Origin: Halomonas korlensis
GTDB taxonomy: Bacteria > Pseudomonadota > Gammaproteobacteria > Pseudomonadales > Halomonadaceae
Direction of reading: 5' to 3'
Length of the DNA: 64,000 nt
NCBI RefSeq assembly: GCF_900116705.1
Contig: NZ_FPBP01000007.1
Location: 124,001 to 188,000, forward strand
Within the stretch, counting starts at the first letter, position 1. Each line of letters opens with the position of its first letter. This document shows positions 42,218 to 51,842 of the stretch, in pieces. A program made the translations under genes and the position numbers. A model generated the notes under the pieces. That model was not told the origin of the DNA. It did not search any database and saw nothing but the letters and a program-made list of their open reading frames with translations.

Positions 42218-43325
42218 ATGCAACCAGCGGCTGGCGAGCGCACCGAGGTTGGCGCTATTGGGGCTGGCACTGTTCGCGGCCGTGCCCGGCCGGGCGGACG
42301 ACGACACCCTCACCGTGCTGAGCTGGGGCGGAGCCTACGAGCGCGCCCAGCAGGCTGCCCTCTTTTCCCCCTATACCGCCGCCACCGGCACGCCCATCGA
42401 GGTGGCGCAGTACGACGGGGGGCTCGAGGGGCTGCGTCGTGCCGTGGCCGAGGATGAGGTGTCCTGGGACCTGATTGACATGACCCGCAGCGAGGCCATG
42501 GCCGCCTGCGCGGAGGGGCTGCTCGAGCCGCTCTCGCCCGCGCTGCTGGCGCCCGCCCCGGACGGCACGCCGCCGGAAGAGGACTTCCTGCCGGACAGCT
42601 TCGGGCGTTGCGCCATTACCCACAGCATCTTCGCCACCGTGGTCGCCTACCGCCGCGACGCCTTCCCTGGCACGCGCCCCGACAGCATCGAGGATCTCTT
42701 CGACCAGCAGCGCTTCCCTGGGCCCCGGGCGCTGCAGCGCACCCCGGCGGTCAACCTGGAATGGGCGCTGCTCTCCTATCGCGTGCCCCACGAGGAGCTC
42801 TATGGACTGCTGAGCACCCGGCGCGGCCTGGACCTGGCGCTGGCGCGCCTCGACAAACTGGAGGAGATCCACTGGTGGGAAGCCGGCGACACCCCGCCGC
42901 AACTGCTGGCCGAGGGCGAGGTGGCGATGGCCTCGGGTTACAACGGCCGCTTCTTCGATGCCATGGTCAACCGTGGGGCGCCCATCGAGATCCTCTGGGA
43001 CGGTCAGGTCCAGGAGCACGAGACCTGGGCGATCCCCCGCGGTGCGCCGCACCCCGAGGCGGCCCGCGACTTTCTGCGCTTCGCCACCACCACCGAGCGC
43101 CTCGCCGACCTGTCACGGCACATCCCCTACGGCCCGGCGCGTCGCTCGGCGGCGGTACGCGTCACGACCCACCCCGACAGCGGCGTGGACATGCGCCTGC
43201 ACATCCCTACTCATCCGCTGAATGCCGAACGCGCTCTGGCCAAGGACGAAGTCTGGTATGCGCGCACCCTGGGTCGCATGCGTGATTACTTCGAGGCCTG
43301 GCTGGCGACGCGGGAGGCGCAATGA
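42204..43325 (+). CDS. PotD-like periplasmic solute-binding protein
   Basis: 373 residues, signal peptide with ALLGLALFAAVPGRA. The body is a family 1/8 extracellular binding protein like PotD: LTVLSWGGAYERAQQAALFS, LIDMTRSEAMAACAEGLLEP, RCAITHSIFATVVAYRRDAF and AMASGYNGRFFDAM. It overlaps the ClC stop by 14 bases (GGGAGGAAC precedes ATG). No ABC ATPase or permease is adjacent, so it is orphan; ligand unknown (polyamine or similar). Confidence 0.88.
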   Translation: MARDECNQRLASAPRLALLGLALFAAVPGRADDDTLTVLSWGGAYERAQQAALFSPYTAATGTPIEVAQYDGGLEGLRRAVAEDEVSWDLIDMTRSEAMAACAEGLLEPLSPALLAPAPDGTPPEEDFLPDSFGRCAITHSIFATVVAYRRDAFPGTRPDSIEDLFDQQRFPGPRALQRTPAVNLEWALLSYRVPHEELYGLLSTRRGLDLALARLDKLEEIHWWEAGDTPPQLLAEGEVAMASGYNGRFFDAMVNRGAPIEILWDGQVQEHETWAIPRGAPHPEAARDFLRFATTTERLADLSRHIPYGPARRSAAVRVTTHPDSGVDMRLHIPTHPLNAERALAKDEVWYARTLGRMRDYFEAWLATREAQ

Positions 43326-43344
43326 CGCTGCCCCGCCCTGTAAG

Positions 43345-44544
43345 CTAGGCCCGCGAGGCCCGCAGCAGCAGGTTGCGCGGGGTCAGCTCGCGTGGACAGA
43401 AGGTCCCGAGTTCGACCGTGAAGCCCGCCTCCTCGAGTCGGAGCGCCCTGTCCAGCACCAACCAGATTTCCAGCGGGCGGCGAAACAGCTGGCGCACCAG
43501 TTCCAGGCGCGCCACTTGTGCCTGGCGCCGTCGCCCAGCCTGCTCATATACGCGCCAATCGACGCTCGTCGGCAACACGAGGCCCTTCTGGCAGGCGGCC
43601 CAGTGACAGAAGCCCGCGAACGTCTCGGGCAACTGTCCGTAGGCGAGACTTGGCACCGGCAGATAGGTATCGATGTCTCGCACGTCACGCTGCAGCGCAT
43701 CGAAGCCCAGCCGCCAGGCGTTGGCTGCCTCACGGTGCTGGCGAACGTGGCGTGGCGCGGTAACGGTCTCCTGGACGGCCATGGCCAGATCCTCGCGCTC
43801 GAGTACCAATCCATGCGTCTCGGCGAGTTGCCTCCCCCGTCGTGAAAGCGGTCGATAGCGCTCGGCCACGGTGCGGTGGTAACAACATGGCGCCAACGTG
43901 AGGGCACTGCCGTGCTCGGCGGATAGCTCGATCAGGCGTCGATGCAAGTCGCCACAGGCATGAAGTGCGGCGACGTGAGTGGTCGACGACAACCACTCAC
44001 CTGCCCCGGCGGCCATCACGTCCTGATGCACCAGGCGCACCGCCGCCCCTTGCCGCTCGGCTAGCCGGGTCCCTGCGTCGCACAGCCCGGCCTGCCATTC
44101 CAGGGCCGTGACGTTCATCTCGTGCCGGCGCGCCAAGGTTCTCGCCAGGTGTCCCTTGCCGGCGCACCACTCCACCAGGTGTTGCTCCGGGCGCAGCGTC
44201 ACCCGCGGTACAAAGGCCTCGATCTGCTGCCATTTGCGCCCGCCGATATGCGCAGCCCAACTGGCGGGGAGTCCTTGCTTGTCACCGGGCATTTCGTCCA
44301 GCGCCACCAGCTCGGCAAGGAGCATCACCGGCAACCAGTCGGAAAGCGGCGAATCGATGAAAGGCGCAGCCTGCAGCCGCTCGCACTCGGCATCCTCCAA
44401 CGCCAGCAGCCGGCGCTCCAGCGAATGAAAGGGCGCCGGCCAGGGCAGCCCGCGATGCATGAATGGTAGTGGCCGCCAAAGCGCCTGCCACTCGGCCAGC
44501 AACGCCGTCAGGCGGGCAAAGCGTGTCGGTGTGTCGAGAATCAC
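43345..44544 (-). CDS. GSTCD/METTL-like SAM methyltransferase
   Basis: 399 residues from GTG 44544. The Rossmann motif is VEWCAGKGHLARTLARR, followed by VTALEWQAGLCDAGTRLA and the conserved ALHACGDLHRRLIE and LAPCCYHRT, the latter typical of the GSTCD-TRM13-METTL25 group. The substrate is unknown; it may modify RNA. Its start GTG overlaps the GFA gene stop (GTGA), so the two are co-translated. Confidence 0.85.
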   Translation of the reverse strand: MILDTPTRFARLTALLAEWQALWRPLPFMHRGLPWPAPFHSLERRLLALEDAECERLQAAPFIDSPLSDWLPVMLLAELVALDEMPGDKQGLPASWAAHIGGRKWQQIEAFVPRVTLRPEQHLVEWCAGKGHLARTLARRHEMNVTALEWQAGLCDAGTRLAERQGAAVRLVHQDVMAAGAGEWLSSTTHVAALHACGDLHRRLIELSAEHGSALTLAPCCYHRTVAERYRPLSRRGRQLAETHGLVLEREDLAMAVQETVTAPRHVRQHREAANAWRLGFDALQRDVRDIDTYLPVPSLAYGQLPETFAGFCHWAACQKGLVLPTSVDWRVYEQAGRRRQAQVARLELVRQLFRRPLEIWLVLDRALRLEEAGFTVELGTFCPRELTPRNLLLRASRA

Positions 44545-45017
44545 TTAGCGGCCGTCAAGCCGAGCCGCTCATGCCACTCTGCGAGGCTCTCCTCGGGATA
44601 GACGGCGAAACATTTATCGTCTTCGCGGGCATCGACATCCACCCAGTTGGCCTTGCTGTCCAGCAGGAGATGGACCCGTTCCGGCGGGACCGGCAGCGGC
44701 GTGTCGATGGCCGAGGCGAAGGGATGCACCAGCGCCGGCCAGCGTGGGTCGTAGACCCAGAGCGCGCTGGCGCAGCGCGAGCAGAAATGTCGCTCGCCGG
44801 GACTTTGCTGCCCGTCGATCACTGCATGATAAATACTCTTGTGTTCGGCGCCCGACACCTCTAGCGTCTCGGCCAGGCCGCCCAGATTGATCGCGTAGCC
44901 GCCACCACCCGCCGTCTTGCGACAGATCGAGCAGTAGCAGCGCTGATAAGGATAAGGGTGTGGCGACTCGACGCTGAAACGTACCGCGCCGCAGTGACAT
45001 GAGCCTTCCAGAAACAT
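44541..45017 (-). CDS. GFA/CENP-V-like zinc protein
   Basis: 158 residues. It has the three zinc clusters of the glutathione-dependent formaldehyde-activating (GFA) family: GSCHCGAVRF, RCYCSICRKT and HFCSRCASALWVYD. GFA proteins form a glutathione-formaldehyde adduct or have unknown roles. It is the first gene of the pair with the methyltransferase at 43345-44544. Confidence 0.9.
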   Translation of the reverse strand: MFLEGSCHCGAVRFSVESPHPYPYQRCYCSICRKTAGGGGYAINLGGLAETLEVSGAEHKSIYHAVIDGQQSPGERHFCSRCASALWVYDPRWPALVHPFASAIDTPLPVPPERVHLLLDSKANWVDVDAREDDKCFAVYPEESLAEWHERLGLTAAK

Positions 45018-45105
45018 GGGAACACCTCGCTTGTCAGTGATGTATTGTCCGAGTCATGGCGGCCATCCCCCGTCGGCCCCAGCTTTTTCATCAGAGGAGG
45101 AACCG

Positions 45106-45513
45106 GTGAACACGCCACCGCTTGCCATTGCCAGGACACCGCTGGTGGTCGTCTATGGCACCTTGAAGCGCGGACTGCGCAACCACCATTGGCTCCAGGG
45201 GGCCGAGTTTCTGGGCAGCGACCGCCTCACCACGGCGACCCTCTACGACCTCGGCCCCTACCCGGGCGCCAAGCCCGAGCCCTCCCGAGGCGTCGAGGTC
45301 GAGGTATTCAGGGTCAACGCCAGGCTGCTGACCAATCTCGACCGGCTGGAGGGCTACCAGGTTCGCCAGCCGAAACGCGGCACCTACGACCGTGCCATCC
45401 ATGCAACCACTTTCGGCCCCGCCTGGCTTTACCTTTACAACCACGATATTGCGGGTTGCCCGGCCATCCGCGAGGGCGGTTGGCCAGCCGCTGGCTCCCC
45501 TCATGGAAACTGA
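45106..45513 (+). CDS. Gamma-glutamylcyclotransferase-like (AIG2/GGACT)
   Basis: 135 residues from GTG 45106 (GAGGAGGAAC just upstream). VVVYGTLKRGLRNHHWLQGA is the YGTLKRG signature; DRLEGYQVRQPKRGTYDRA supplies the catalytic Glu region. The family cleaves gamma-glutamyl linkages to give pyroglutamate. The C-terminal 10-15 residues (GGWPAAGSPHGN) look unlike the family; a late frameshift is possible but not demonstrated. Confidence 0.85.
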   Translation: MNTPPLAIARTPLVVVYGTLKRGLRNHHWLQGAEFLGSDRLTTATLYDLGPYPGAKPEPSRGVEVEVFRVNARLLTNLDRLEGYQVRQPKRGTYDRAIHATTFGPAWLYLYNHDIAGCPAIREGGWPAAGSPHGN

Positions 45514-45591
45514 ACGCCAGGGGCCGCGTCTACCTCGATGACCCACCGCAGGTGTTGGACCTATCCAAGGAAGCGGCAGCAAGGAGGCGGC

Positions 45592-45873
45592 ATGCACATC
45601 GAAATACTCACACTACGAATCTCGCTCCCGGGGTGCGGTTCCCTCAAGGAGAAGCGTCAGCGAATGGGCGGATTGCACGAACGCTTCGGACGCAACCCCG
45701 CGGTGGCAGTCTGCGAGAGCGCTGATCACGACAGGCTGGACGCCAGTGAATGGACCTTCGTGGTCGCCGCCATGTCATCGCAGAAGGTCGGCTCCCTCTG
45801 TAGCGAGATCGAGGACAAGGTTCAGCGCACCGTGGATGGTCGGGTCATGGAGGCCATACGCGAGGTGGTGTAG
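45592..45873 (+). CDS. DUF503/YlxP-like protein
   Basis: 93 residues. Starts MHIEILTLRISLPGCGSLKE, with KEKRQRMGGLHERFGRNPAV and CESADHDRLDASEWTFVVAA, the DUF503 pattern. YlxP in Bacillus is a small dimer co-transcribed with ribosome-maturation genes; here it has no rbfA or infB neighbour. AAGGAGG is six bases before ATG 45592. Confidence 0.9.
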   Translation: MHIEILTLRISLPGCGSLKEKRQRMGGLHERFGRNPAVAVCESADHDRLDASEWTFVVAAMSSQKVGSLCSEIEDKVQRTVDGRVMEAIREVV

Positions 45874-45885
45874 CGCTTCGCCGGC

Positions 45886-46365
45886 TCAGTCCTCATCGAA
45901 TTCCGGTGCCTCCTTCAGGGTGTCGATGTCGACATCGGTGTAGACAGTGTATCGATCCTCGCCTTCTTTCCTGGCAAGTTCGATGCTCTCCCAAGGGATC
46001 GCCACCTCCTTCACGCCCATGCCCATGAAGCCACCGGAGCCCGCGCCGACGACCAGCGCCACGACCTGTCCGAACTCGTCGATGACCAGATCACTGATCG
46101 GCCCGACCTCCTGGTCCTCATCGTCGCGTTGCTTCATCACGCTGTTACCGATGAGATCGTCGGCATAGAAGGCATTGTCAGGTTTTGCGGTGAGGTAGGC
46201 ATCCGTCTCGATTGGTGCGTCCTGTTGCAGGGCCGACTCCTTTCCAGCATTCGTGTGCTGATTGTCGTGATTCTGGTTCGGGTCCTGGGCGGCACTCGGG
46301 GCAGCACCCCATAGCGACGTGGAAAGCACAAGTGTCGAGATGAACAGCGAGGCGAGCGTTGGCAT
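45886..46365 (-). CDS. PRC-barrel domain protein, secreted
   Basis: 159 residues from ATG 46365 (ATG 46377 also in frame). Signal peptide LASLFISTLVLSTSLWGAAP. A Gln/Asn/His-rich spacer (PNQNHDNQHTNAGKE) is followed by a PRC-barrel: FYADDLIGNSVMKQRDDEDQ, VGPISDLVIDEFGQVVALVV and VAIPWESIELARKEGEDRYT. PRC-barrels occur in photosynthetic RC H-subunit and RimM and are common in periplasmic stress proteins. Function unknown. It ends 13 bases from the converging DUF503 gene. Confidence 0.85.
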   Translation of the reverse strand: MPTLASLFISTLVLSTSLWGAAPSAAQDPNQNHDNQHTNAGKESALQQDAPIETDAYLTAKPDNAFYADDLIGNSVMKQRDDEDQEVGPISDLVIDEFGQVVALVVGAGSGGFMGMGVKEVAIPWESIELARKEGEDRYTVYTDVDIDTLKEAPEFDED

Positions 46366-46565
46366 GGCGCGTTCCATAAAAGTGGCAAATGAGAATGATA
46401 GGGAAGGTCGAATGGCGGGCCTGGTGCGGGTACGCAATGATGCTATATTCAGCCGTAACCTAATGCATCACGGCGCATTTTTCACTTCGCCTCTCGGCTT
46501 GCAACAATGCATACGTCAAGCGGATCCCCCCCTGAAAACCGCATCCCTACCTGAGGCAACCCGAT

Positions 46566-47936
46566 ATGCCGTTCGTTTACTGGTTGCTGCTTATCGGCGC
46601 CTTACTGATCTGGGTATCCCTCTCCAAGGCATCACTGACGCGGCTTCTGCTGAGTACCTCGATGCTTTACCTGGCGGTAGGATACGGGCTGGGTCCTGCC
46701 GGATGGGCCATCCTATCGCCCGACCCGCTGGTCTATACCGTCACGCTGGAAAGAGTCGCCGAAGTGGCGGTGCTGATTTCGCTGTTCTCCATCGGCCTGA
46801 AGCTCAGTATCCCCTTGAAGGACAAGCGCTGGCGACTGCCGATCTGTCTCGCCCTCGTCTCGATGACGATCACCGTGCTGCTGACCGCCGCCATTGGCAT
46901 TGCCGTGCTGGGCCTTTCGCTCGGCGCGGCGGTGCTGCTCGGGGCGATTCTGGCGCCTACCGACCCGGTGCTGGCCTCGCGCGTTCAGGTACAGGGCACC
47001 GATGATCGTGATCGCCTGCGTTTCAGCCTGACCGGTGAGGGCGGGCTGAACGATGGTGCCGCCTTCCCCTTCGCGATGCTCGGGCTGGGTCTGCTGGGCC
47101 TTCACGATCTGGGAATTTTCGGTTGGCGTTGGCTGGTAGTCGACGTGCTTTGGGCCCTCATCGGGGGTCTGGTGATCGGCGCCATTACCGGGACCGCCAT
47201 CGGCAGGCTGGTGACCTTCCTGCGCCACCGCTACAGGGCTGAGGTCGGGCTGGACGAATTCCTCGCACTCGGGCTCATTGCGCTTGCCTACGGTTTTGCC
47301 GTCTTGAGTCATACCAACGGCTTTCTCTCCGTATTCGCCGCCGCCCTGGCGCTCCAGCGAATGGAGCGCCGAGACGCTGGCGTGACGCCACCGCCGGACG
47401 GACAGGCCGGCTTCACTACTGGACTATCCACCGAACGCACCACCGAACTCACTACCGAACACCCCGCCGGTCTGACTGCTGCCCTGGCCGCCGACCTGGC
47501 CGCCGGTCCATCCCATCGCTGGGTGCATGAAGGTAGTGGCGCGGGATTTATCGAACAGATGGAGCGCATTGCCGAAATGGTGGTCGTCCTGCTGGTTGGC
47601 GCCATGCTCTGGTATAGCCATCTGCACGCCAAGGCCATCTGGCTGGTGCTGCTGTTGTTACTGGTGGCACGCCCCCTCTCGGTCTGGTTCGGGATCCTTG
47701 GCGCGAGGGTATCGAATGACCAACGTCTGCTGATTTCCTGGTTCGGGATTCGCGGCATCGGCTCGATTTATTACTTGATGTATGCCATCAATCAAGGCGT
47801 GCCGGATTCGATGGCAGAAGAGCTCATTTCCCTGACGCTGACCGTGGTAACCGTGTCGATCGTGGTGCATGGCATTTCCGTCACGCCATTGATGAAGCTC
47901 TATGCGCGTCGCAAGGCTCGACAACATGGTTTCTAG
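46566..47936 (+). CDS. CPA1-family cation/proton antiporter
   Basis: 456 residues, about 12 membrane segments of the NhaP/CPA1 type. Conserved: LGAILAPTDPVLASRVQVQG, the Asp-Pro ion site, and FSLTGEGGLNDGAAFPFAML (the ND motif). Cytosolic loop residues ~280-320 carry an odd Thr/Leu/Ala repeat (TTGLSTERTTELTTEHPAGL). The C-terminal is short, without RCK or cNMP domain. Likely exchanges Na+ or K+ for H+ at high salinity or pH. Confidence 0.9.
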   Translation: MPFVYWLLLIGALLIWVSLSKASLTRLLLSTSMLYLAVGYGLGPAGWAILSPDPLVYTVTLERVAEVAVLISLFSIGLKLSIPLKDKRWRLPICLALVSMTITVLLTAAIGIAVLGLSLGAAVLLGAILAPTDPVLASRVQVQGTDDRDRLRFSLTGEGGLNDGAAFPFAMLGLGLLGLHDLGIFGWRWLVVDVLWALIGGLVIGAITGTAIGRLVTFLRHRYRAEVGLDEFLALGLIALAYGFAVLSHTNGFLSVFAAALALQRMERRDAGVTPPPDGQAGFTTGLSTERTTELTTEHPAGLTAALAADLAAGPSHRWVHEGSGAGFIEQMERIAEMVVVLLVGAMLWYSHLHAKAIWLVLLLLLVARPLSVWFGILGARVSNDQRLLISWFGIRGIGSIYYLMYAINQGVPDSMAEELISLTLTVVTVSIVVHGISVTPLMKLYARRKARQHGF

Positions 47937-48143
47937 GCGTGCCCTCTCGCCTTCGCTGCGGCTGACAAGCGGTGACGGCGGAGCGTTTCAGGCCCGCTCT
48001 CCCACGGCTCGTTGCCCGACTCGCTATTCGACAATCAACCCCATAGCGGCGATCCATCGTCGCGTCGGGACCCAGCCGGGCCCACGCATGCTATCCTTGC
48101 TTCCCTTCAAGGCAGTATTTTACCCACCCTTCGGGAGAGCGAT

Positions 48144-48422
48144 ATGGCTCAGGCAAGTGCACGTCACATTCTGGTGGACAGCGAAGCGAAGTGTCAGCAA
48201 CTCAAGACCGAGATCGAGGGTGGTCGCGACTTCGCCGAGGTCGCACGCGAGAATTCCTCCTGCCCCTCCGGCAAGCAGGGTGGCAATCTGGGTAGCTTCG
48301 GTCCGGGCCAGATGGTCCGCGAATTCGATGAAGTGGTGTTTTCGGGCGAACTGAACAAGGTTCATGGCCCGGTGAAGACCCAGTTCGGCTATCACCTGCT
48401 GGAAGTCACCGACCGCAAGTAA
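48144..48422 (+). CDS. ppiC: Parvulin-type peptidyl-prolyl isomerase (PpiC)
   Basis: 92 residues. MAQASARHILVDSEAKCQQL and GGNLGSFGPGQMVREFDEVV, followed by GPVKTQFGYHLLEVTDRK, are the parvulin signatures. No signal sequence, so cytosolic as in E. coli PpiC. GGGAG lies five bases before the ATG 48144. Confidence 0.95.
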   Translation: MAQASARHILVDSEAKCQQLKTEIEGGRDFAEVARENSSCPSGKQGGNLGSFGPGQMVREFDEVVFSGELNKVHGPVKTQFGYHLLEVTDRK

Positions 48423-48443
48423 GCTTTCACCTGCGCCGACAGG

Positions 48444-48480
48444 CAACGCCGTGACCGGGCAGCCGGCGCGGCGTTGGTCG
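48444..48480. terminator. Hairpin after ppiC
   Basis: CAACGCCG (48444-48451) and CGGCGTTG (48469-48476) pair, with an inner CCGG/CCGG pair; GTCGTTGTC follows. The tail is only modestly T-rich, so termination strength is uncertain. Confidence 0.55.
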
Positions 48481-48554
48481 TTGTCCGACTGTGTCTCGAA
48501 GACCGCTCCGCGTTAACATGATGGGTGGTTTTCCCACTTCCCGAGGATGTCCCG

Positions 48555-48753
48555 ATGAATGACGATACCTTCAACCACAGCATCCGCAAGCTACTCAAGA
48601 ACGTTGGTGTGAATTCTCAGCAAGCCATCGAGCAGGCCGTGAAAGACGCCCTGGCCGACGGTCGCCTTAAAGGCGACGAATCGCTGCCGGCCACGGTCAG
48701 GGTGCACGTCGCCGGCCTGGAACTCGATCTTGAATTCGAGGGAGACATCACCC

Positions 48754-48761
<8 letters not shown>
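48555..48761 (+). CDS. DUF6494 family small protein
   Basis: 68 residues: [40 protein letters not shown] and [18 protein letters not shown]. It matches the small DUF6494 family. Unknown function. Its stop (48759-48761) overlaps the start of the ABC ATPase gene (TTG 48754), suggesting translational coupling. Confidence 0.85.
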
Positions 48762-49688
<927 letters not shown>

Positions 49689-49692
<4 letters not shown>

Positions 49693-50450
49693 ACCTGCAA
49701 TCCGTCAAGACCCTCTATCTCGCTGAAATGGCCCGCAGCCTGCGCACCCTGTTACAAAGTGTCATCTCGCCGGTGATCTCCACGTCGCTCTACTTCGTGG
49801 TATTCGGCGCCGCGATCGGCACGCGCATCAGCGAGGTCGATGGCGTGAGTTACGGGGCCTTCATCGTGCCGGGCCTGATCATGCTGATGCTGCTGACACA
49901 GAGCGTGTCCAACGCCTCCTTTGGCATCTTCTTCCCGCGTTTCTCGGGCTCGGTCTACGAGATACTCTCGGCGCCCATGTCCTACGTGGAAGTCGTTATC
50001 GGCTACGTGGGCGCTGCCGCCAGCAAGTCAATGTTGCTCGGCCTCATCGTACTGCTCACGGCGAGACTCTTCGTCCCCTACTCCATCGAACATCCCTTGA
50101 TGATGCTGGTTTTCCTGGTGCTGACGGCAGTCACGTTCAGCCTGCTCGGCTTCATCATCGGCATCTGGGCCGACGGGTTCGAGAAGCTGCAGTTGGTGCC
50201 GTTGCTGGTGATCACCCCGTTGACTTTCCTGGGCGGCACCTTTTATTCCATCGACATGCTGCCACCCTTCTGGCAGACGGTGACGTTGGCCAACCCGGTG
50301 GTCTACCTGGTCAGCGGCTTTCGCTGGAGTTTCTACGGCATCAGTGATGTCAGCCCGCTGGTCAGCCTGCTGATGATCCTGCTGTTTCTGAGCGTGGCAC
50401 TGGCGGTGTTGAGCTGGATCTTCAAGAGTGGTTACCGTCTGAAGCCTTGA
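49689..50450 (+). CDS. ABC-2-type permease (YadH-like)
   Basis: 253 residues, six membrane helices: [60 protein letters not shown] and [20 protein letters not shown], the pattern of ABC-2 exporters. It is the second half of the exporter, translationally coupled to the ATPase gene. Confidence 0.92.
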
Positions 50451-50460
50451 AGGAGCCTCC

Positions 50461-51477
50461 ATGCCGATTCTGCACTGCGTCGCCCATCGCCTCGAAAAAG
50501 GGGCCGGCGACCAGCCGTTAACGCTGGTCGCAGCCGAGACCGAACTGCCCGGGTCGGCGGTCCTCGATGACCTGCTCGCGCGTCTCAACGATGCCTACCA
50601 TGCCAAGCAGAAAAGCTGGGGTCGCTTCGCCGATACGACACCGGAGGGCCGGACGACCTCGCCCTTCCCCGCCGAGCTCGCTGCCTACCTGGACGGCAGC
50701 CGCGACTTTCTCGCCTTGAGCCGGCAGATCGCCGAACGCCTCACCACGCTGGTGGACGCTCATCTTTCGGTGTCCGGCCATCTGTTGATCGCCCATGCCC
50801 GACAGGGCGACGCCGAGCATTTACTCGTCGCCCTGCTTCACGAGCGCGAAGGATTCGGCGTCGCCGAGGATATGGCCATCGCCCCGGTGCGCCAGCTCAA
50901 CCTGACTCAGATGAGCCTCGCGGCAAGGATCAATCTCGGGCAATGGCGCAGCGATTCGCCGTCACGGCAATACCTCTCCTGGACCCATGATCGTGGCGGC
51001 CGCAAGCTCGCGGAAGGGCTCGCCGAACTGCTGGGGGCGGAAGAAGGCATCGATGCCACCGGTGAAACACGCACCTTGCTCAGGGCCTTCAGCGACTTTG
51101 TCGAACAGGAGGACCTGCCCGAGGAGCAGAGCCGCGAGAAGACCGAGGCGCTGATCGACTATGCCAGCGACCAGGCGCGCCGTGGCGAGCCGATCACTCT
51201 CGAGGCACTCTCGGAGGTCCTCGACGAGCAACAGCCCAAGGCCTTCTTCGAGCATATCCGCAACGCCGACTACGGTTTGTCCGCGGAGATTCCGCCCGAC
51301 AAGCGTACCCTGACCCAGTTCCGGCGTTTCGCCGGCCGTGCCGGTGGTGTATCGATCAGTTTCGATTCTCACCTGCTGGGCTCGAGTATCGAGTACGACG
51401 ACACCCAGGACCGGTTGATCATCAAGCAAGTGCCCAAGCAGCTTCGTGAGCAGTTGAAACGCCGCCAGCGCAACTGA
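50461..51477 (+). CDS. ndpA: Nucleoid-associated protein NdpA (YejK)
   Basis: 338 residues. N-terminal IRRL-less but clear NdpA features: HARQGDAEHLLVALLHEREG, LNLTQMSLAARINLGQW, and AFFEHIRNADYGLSAEIPPD with FRRFAGRAGGVSISFDSHLL near the C-terminus. It is a conserved nucleoid-associated protein of proteobacteria. It follows the exporter by ten bases and may be co-transcribed. Confidence 0.92.
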   Translation: MPILHCVAHRLEKGAGDQPLTLVAAETELPGSAVLDDLLARLNDAYHAKQKSWGRFADTTPEGRTTSPFPAELAAYLDGSRDFLALSRQIAERLTTLVDAHLSVSGHLLIAHARQGDAEHLLVALLHEREGFGVAEDMAIAPVRQLNLTQMSLAARINLGQWRSDSPSRQYLSWTHDRGGRKLAEGLAELLGAEEGIDATGETRTLLRAFSDFVEQEDLPEEQSREKTEALIDYASDQARRGEPITLEALSEVLDEQQPKAFFEHIRNADYGLSAEIPPDKRTLTQFRRFAGRAGGVSISFDSHLLGSSIEYDDTQDRLIIKQVPKQLREQLKRRQRN

Positions 51478-51539
51478 AACGCCCCGTTGATGGTCAAGGA
51501 AGTGCTAAGAAAGCCAAGTTATTTATTCGAATATACAAA

Positions 51540-51625
51540 TTAAGCAGCCAGCATAATAAAGGCTGAGATGCTCCTAGCGCACCTCTCATACTCCTTCGGT
51601 AAGCGATCTCTTACAGCCAACGTAG
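51540..51625 (-). pseudogene. 3' remnant of an IS5-family transposase
   Basis: Minus-strand frame 51605 to 51540 reads RLPKEYERCARSISAFIMLA A-stop, resembling the IS5/IS427 group C-terminus (RRLAKDYE...TSEAFIYLAMI). TGTAAGAGA upstream, one frame off, fits the preceding Cys-Arg-Arg. No DDE residues or inverted repeats are seen. By-eye assignment, moderate support. Confidence 0.5.
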
Positions 51626-51732
51626 GCTGTCATGGGCATCATTCTGAATGACTGGCACGAACGGCTTTTCGCGACCATAGTTACCCTCGCGTCTGCCTTT
51701 CCTTACGCAGGGGAACGGCTACACGTCATCAT

Positions 51733-51777
51733 AAAAACCAGAAAAACCAGAAAAACCAAAAAAATCAAAAAAACGCG
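51733..51777. repeat. 9-base A-rich tandem repeat, five units
   Basis: AAAAACCAG, AAAAACCAG, AAAAACCAA, AAAAATCAA and AAAAACGCG follow one another without gaps. A-tracts at a 9-base period can bend DNA and make slippage-prone spacers. It ends 65 bases before the diguanylate cyclase start (51843). Confidence 0.9.
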
Positions 51778-51842
51778 GGCTGAAGGGAAAGCGCGCGCCA
51801 TTGGCGTCCCCATGGTGCGCCGACCCTTAAGGAAGGGAATGG

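Larger units (their letters stand above)
51478..51842. other. AT-rich spacer with transposase remnant and tandem repeat
   Basis: A 365-base spacer between NdpA and the diguanylate cyclase gene. AT content is clearly higher than in neighbouring genes around 51515-51560 and 51733-51777. It contains an IS5-type transposase tail (about 51540-51625, minus strand) and a 9-base tandem repeat (51733-51777). An open frame at 51632-51952 encodes the repeat as KTRKTRKTKKIKKTR and is probably not a gene. Confidence 0.6.

Noticed and set aside
45480..45590. Frameshift at the end of the gamma-glutamylcyclotransferase gene
   Set aside because: The catalytic part is complete and C-termini of this family vary; the alternative frame is not clearly better.
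46386..46403. Fur-box-like AAATGAGAATGATA upstream of the PRC-barrel gene
   Set aside because: Only one half fits the consensus and no iron gene is adjacent; kept out as too weak.
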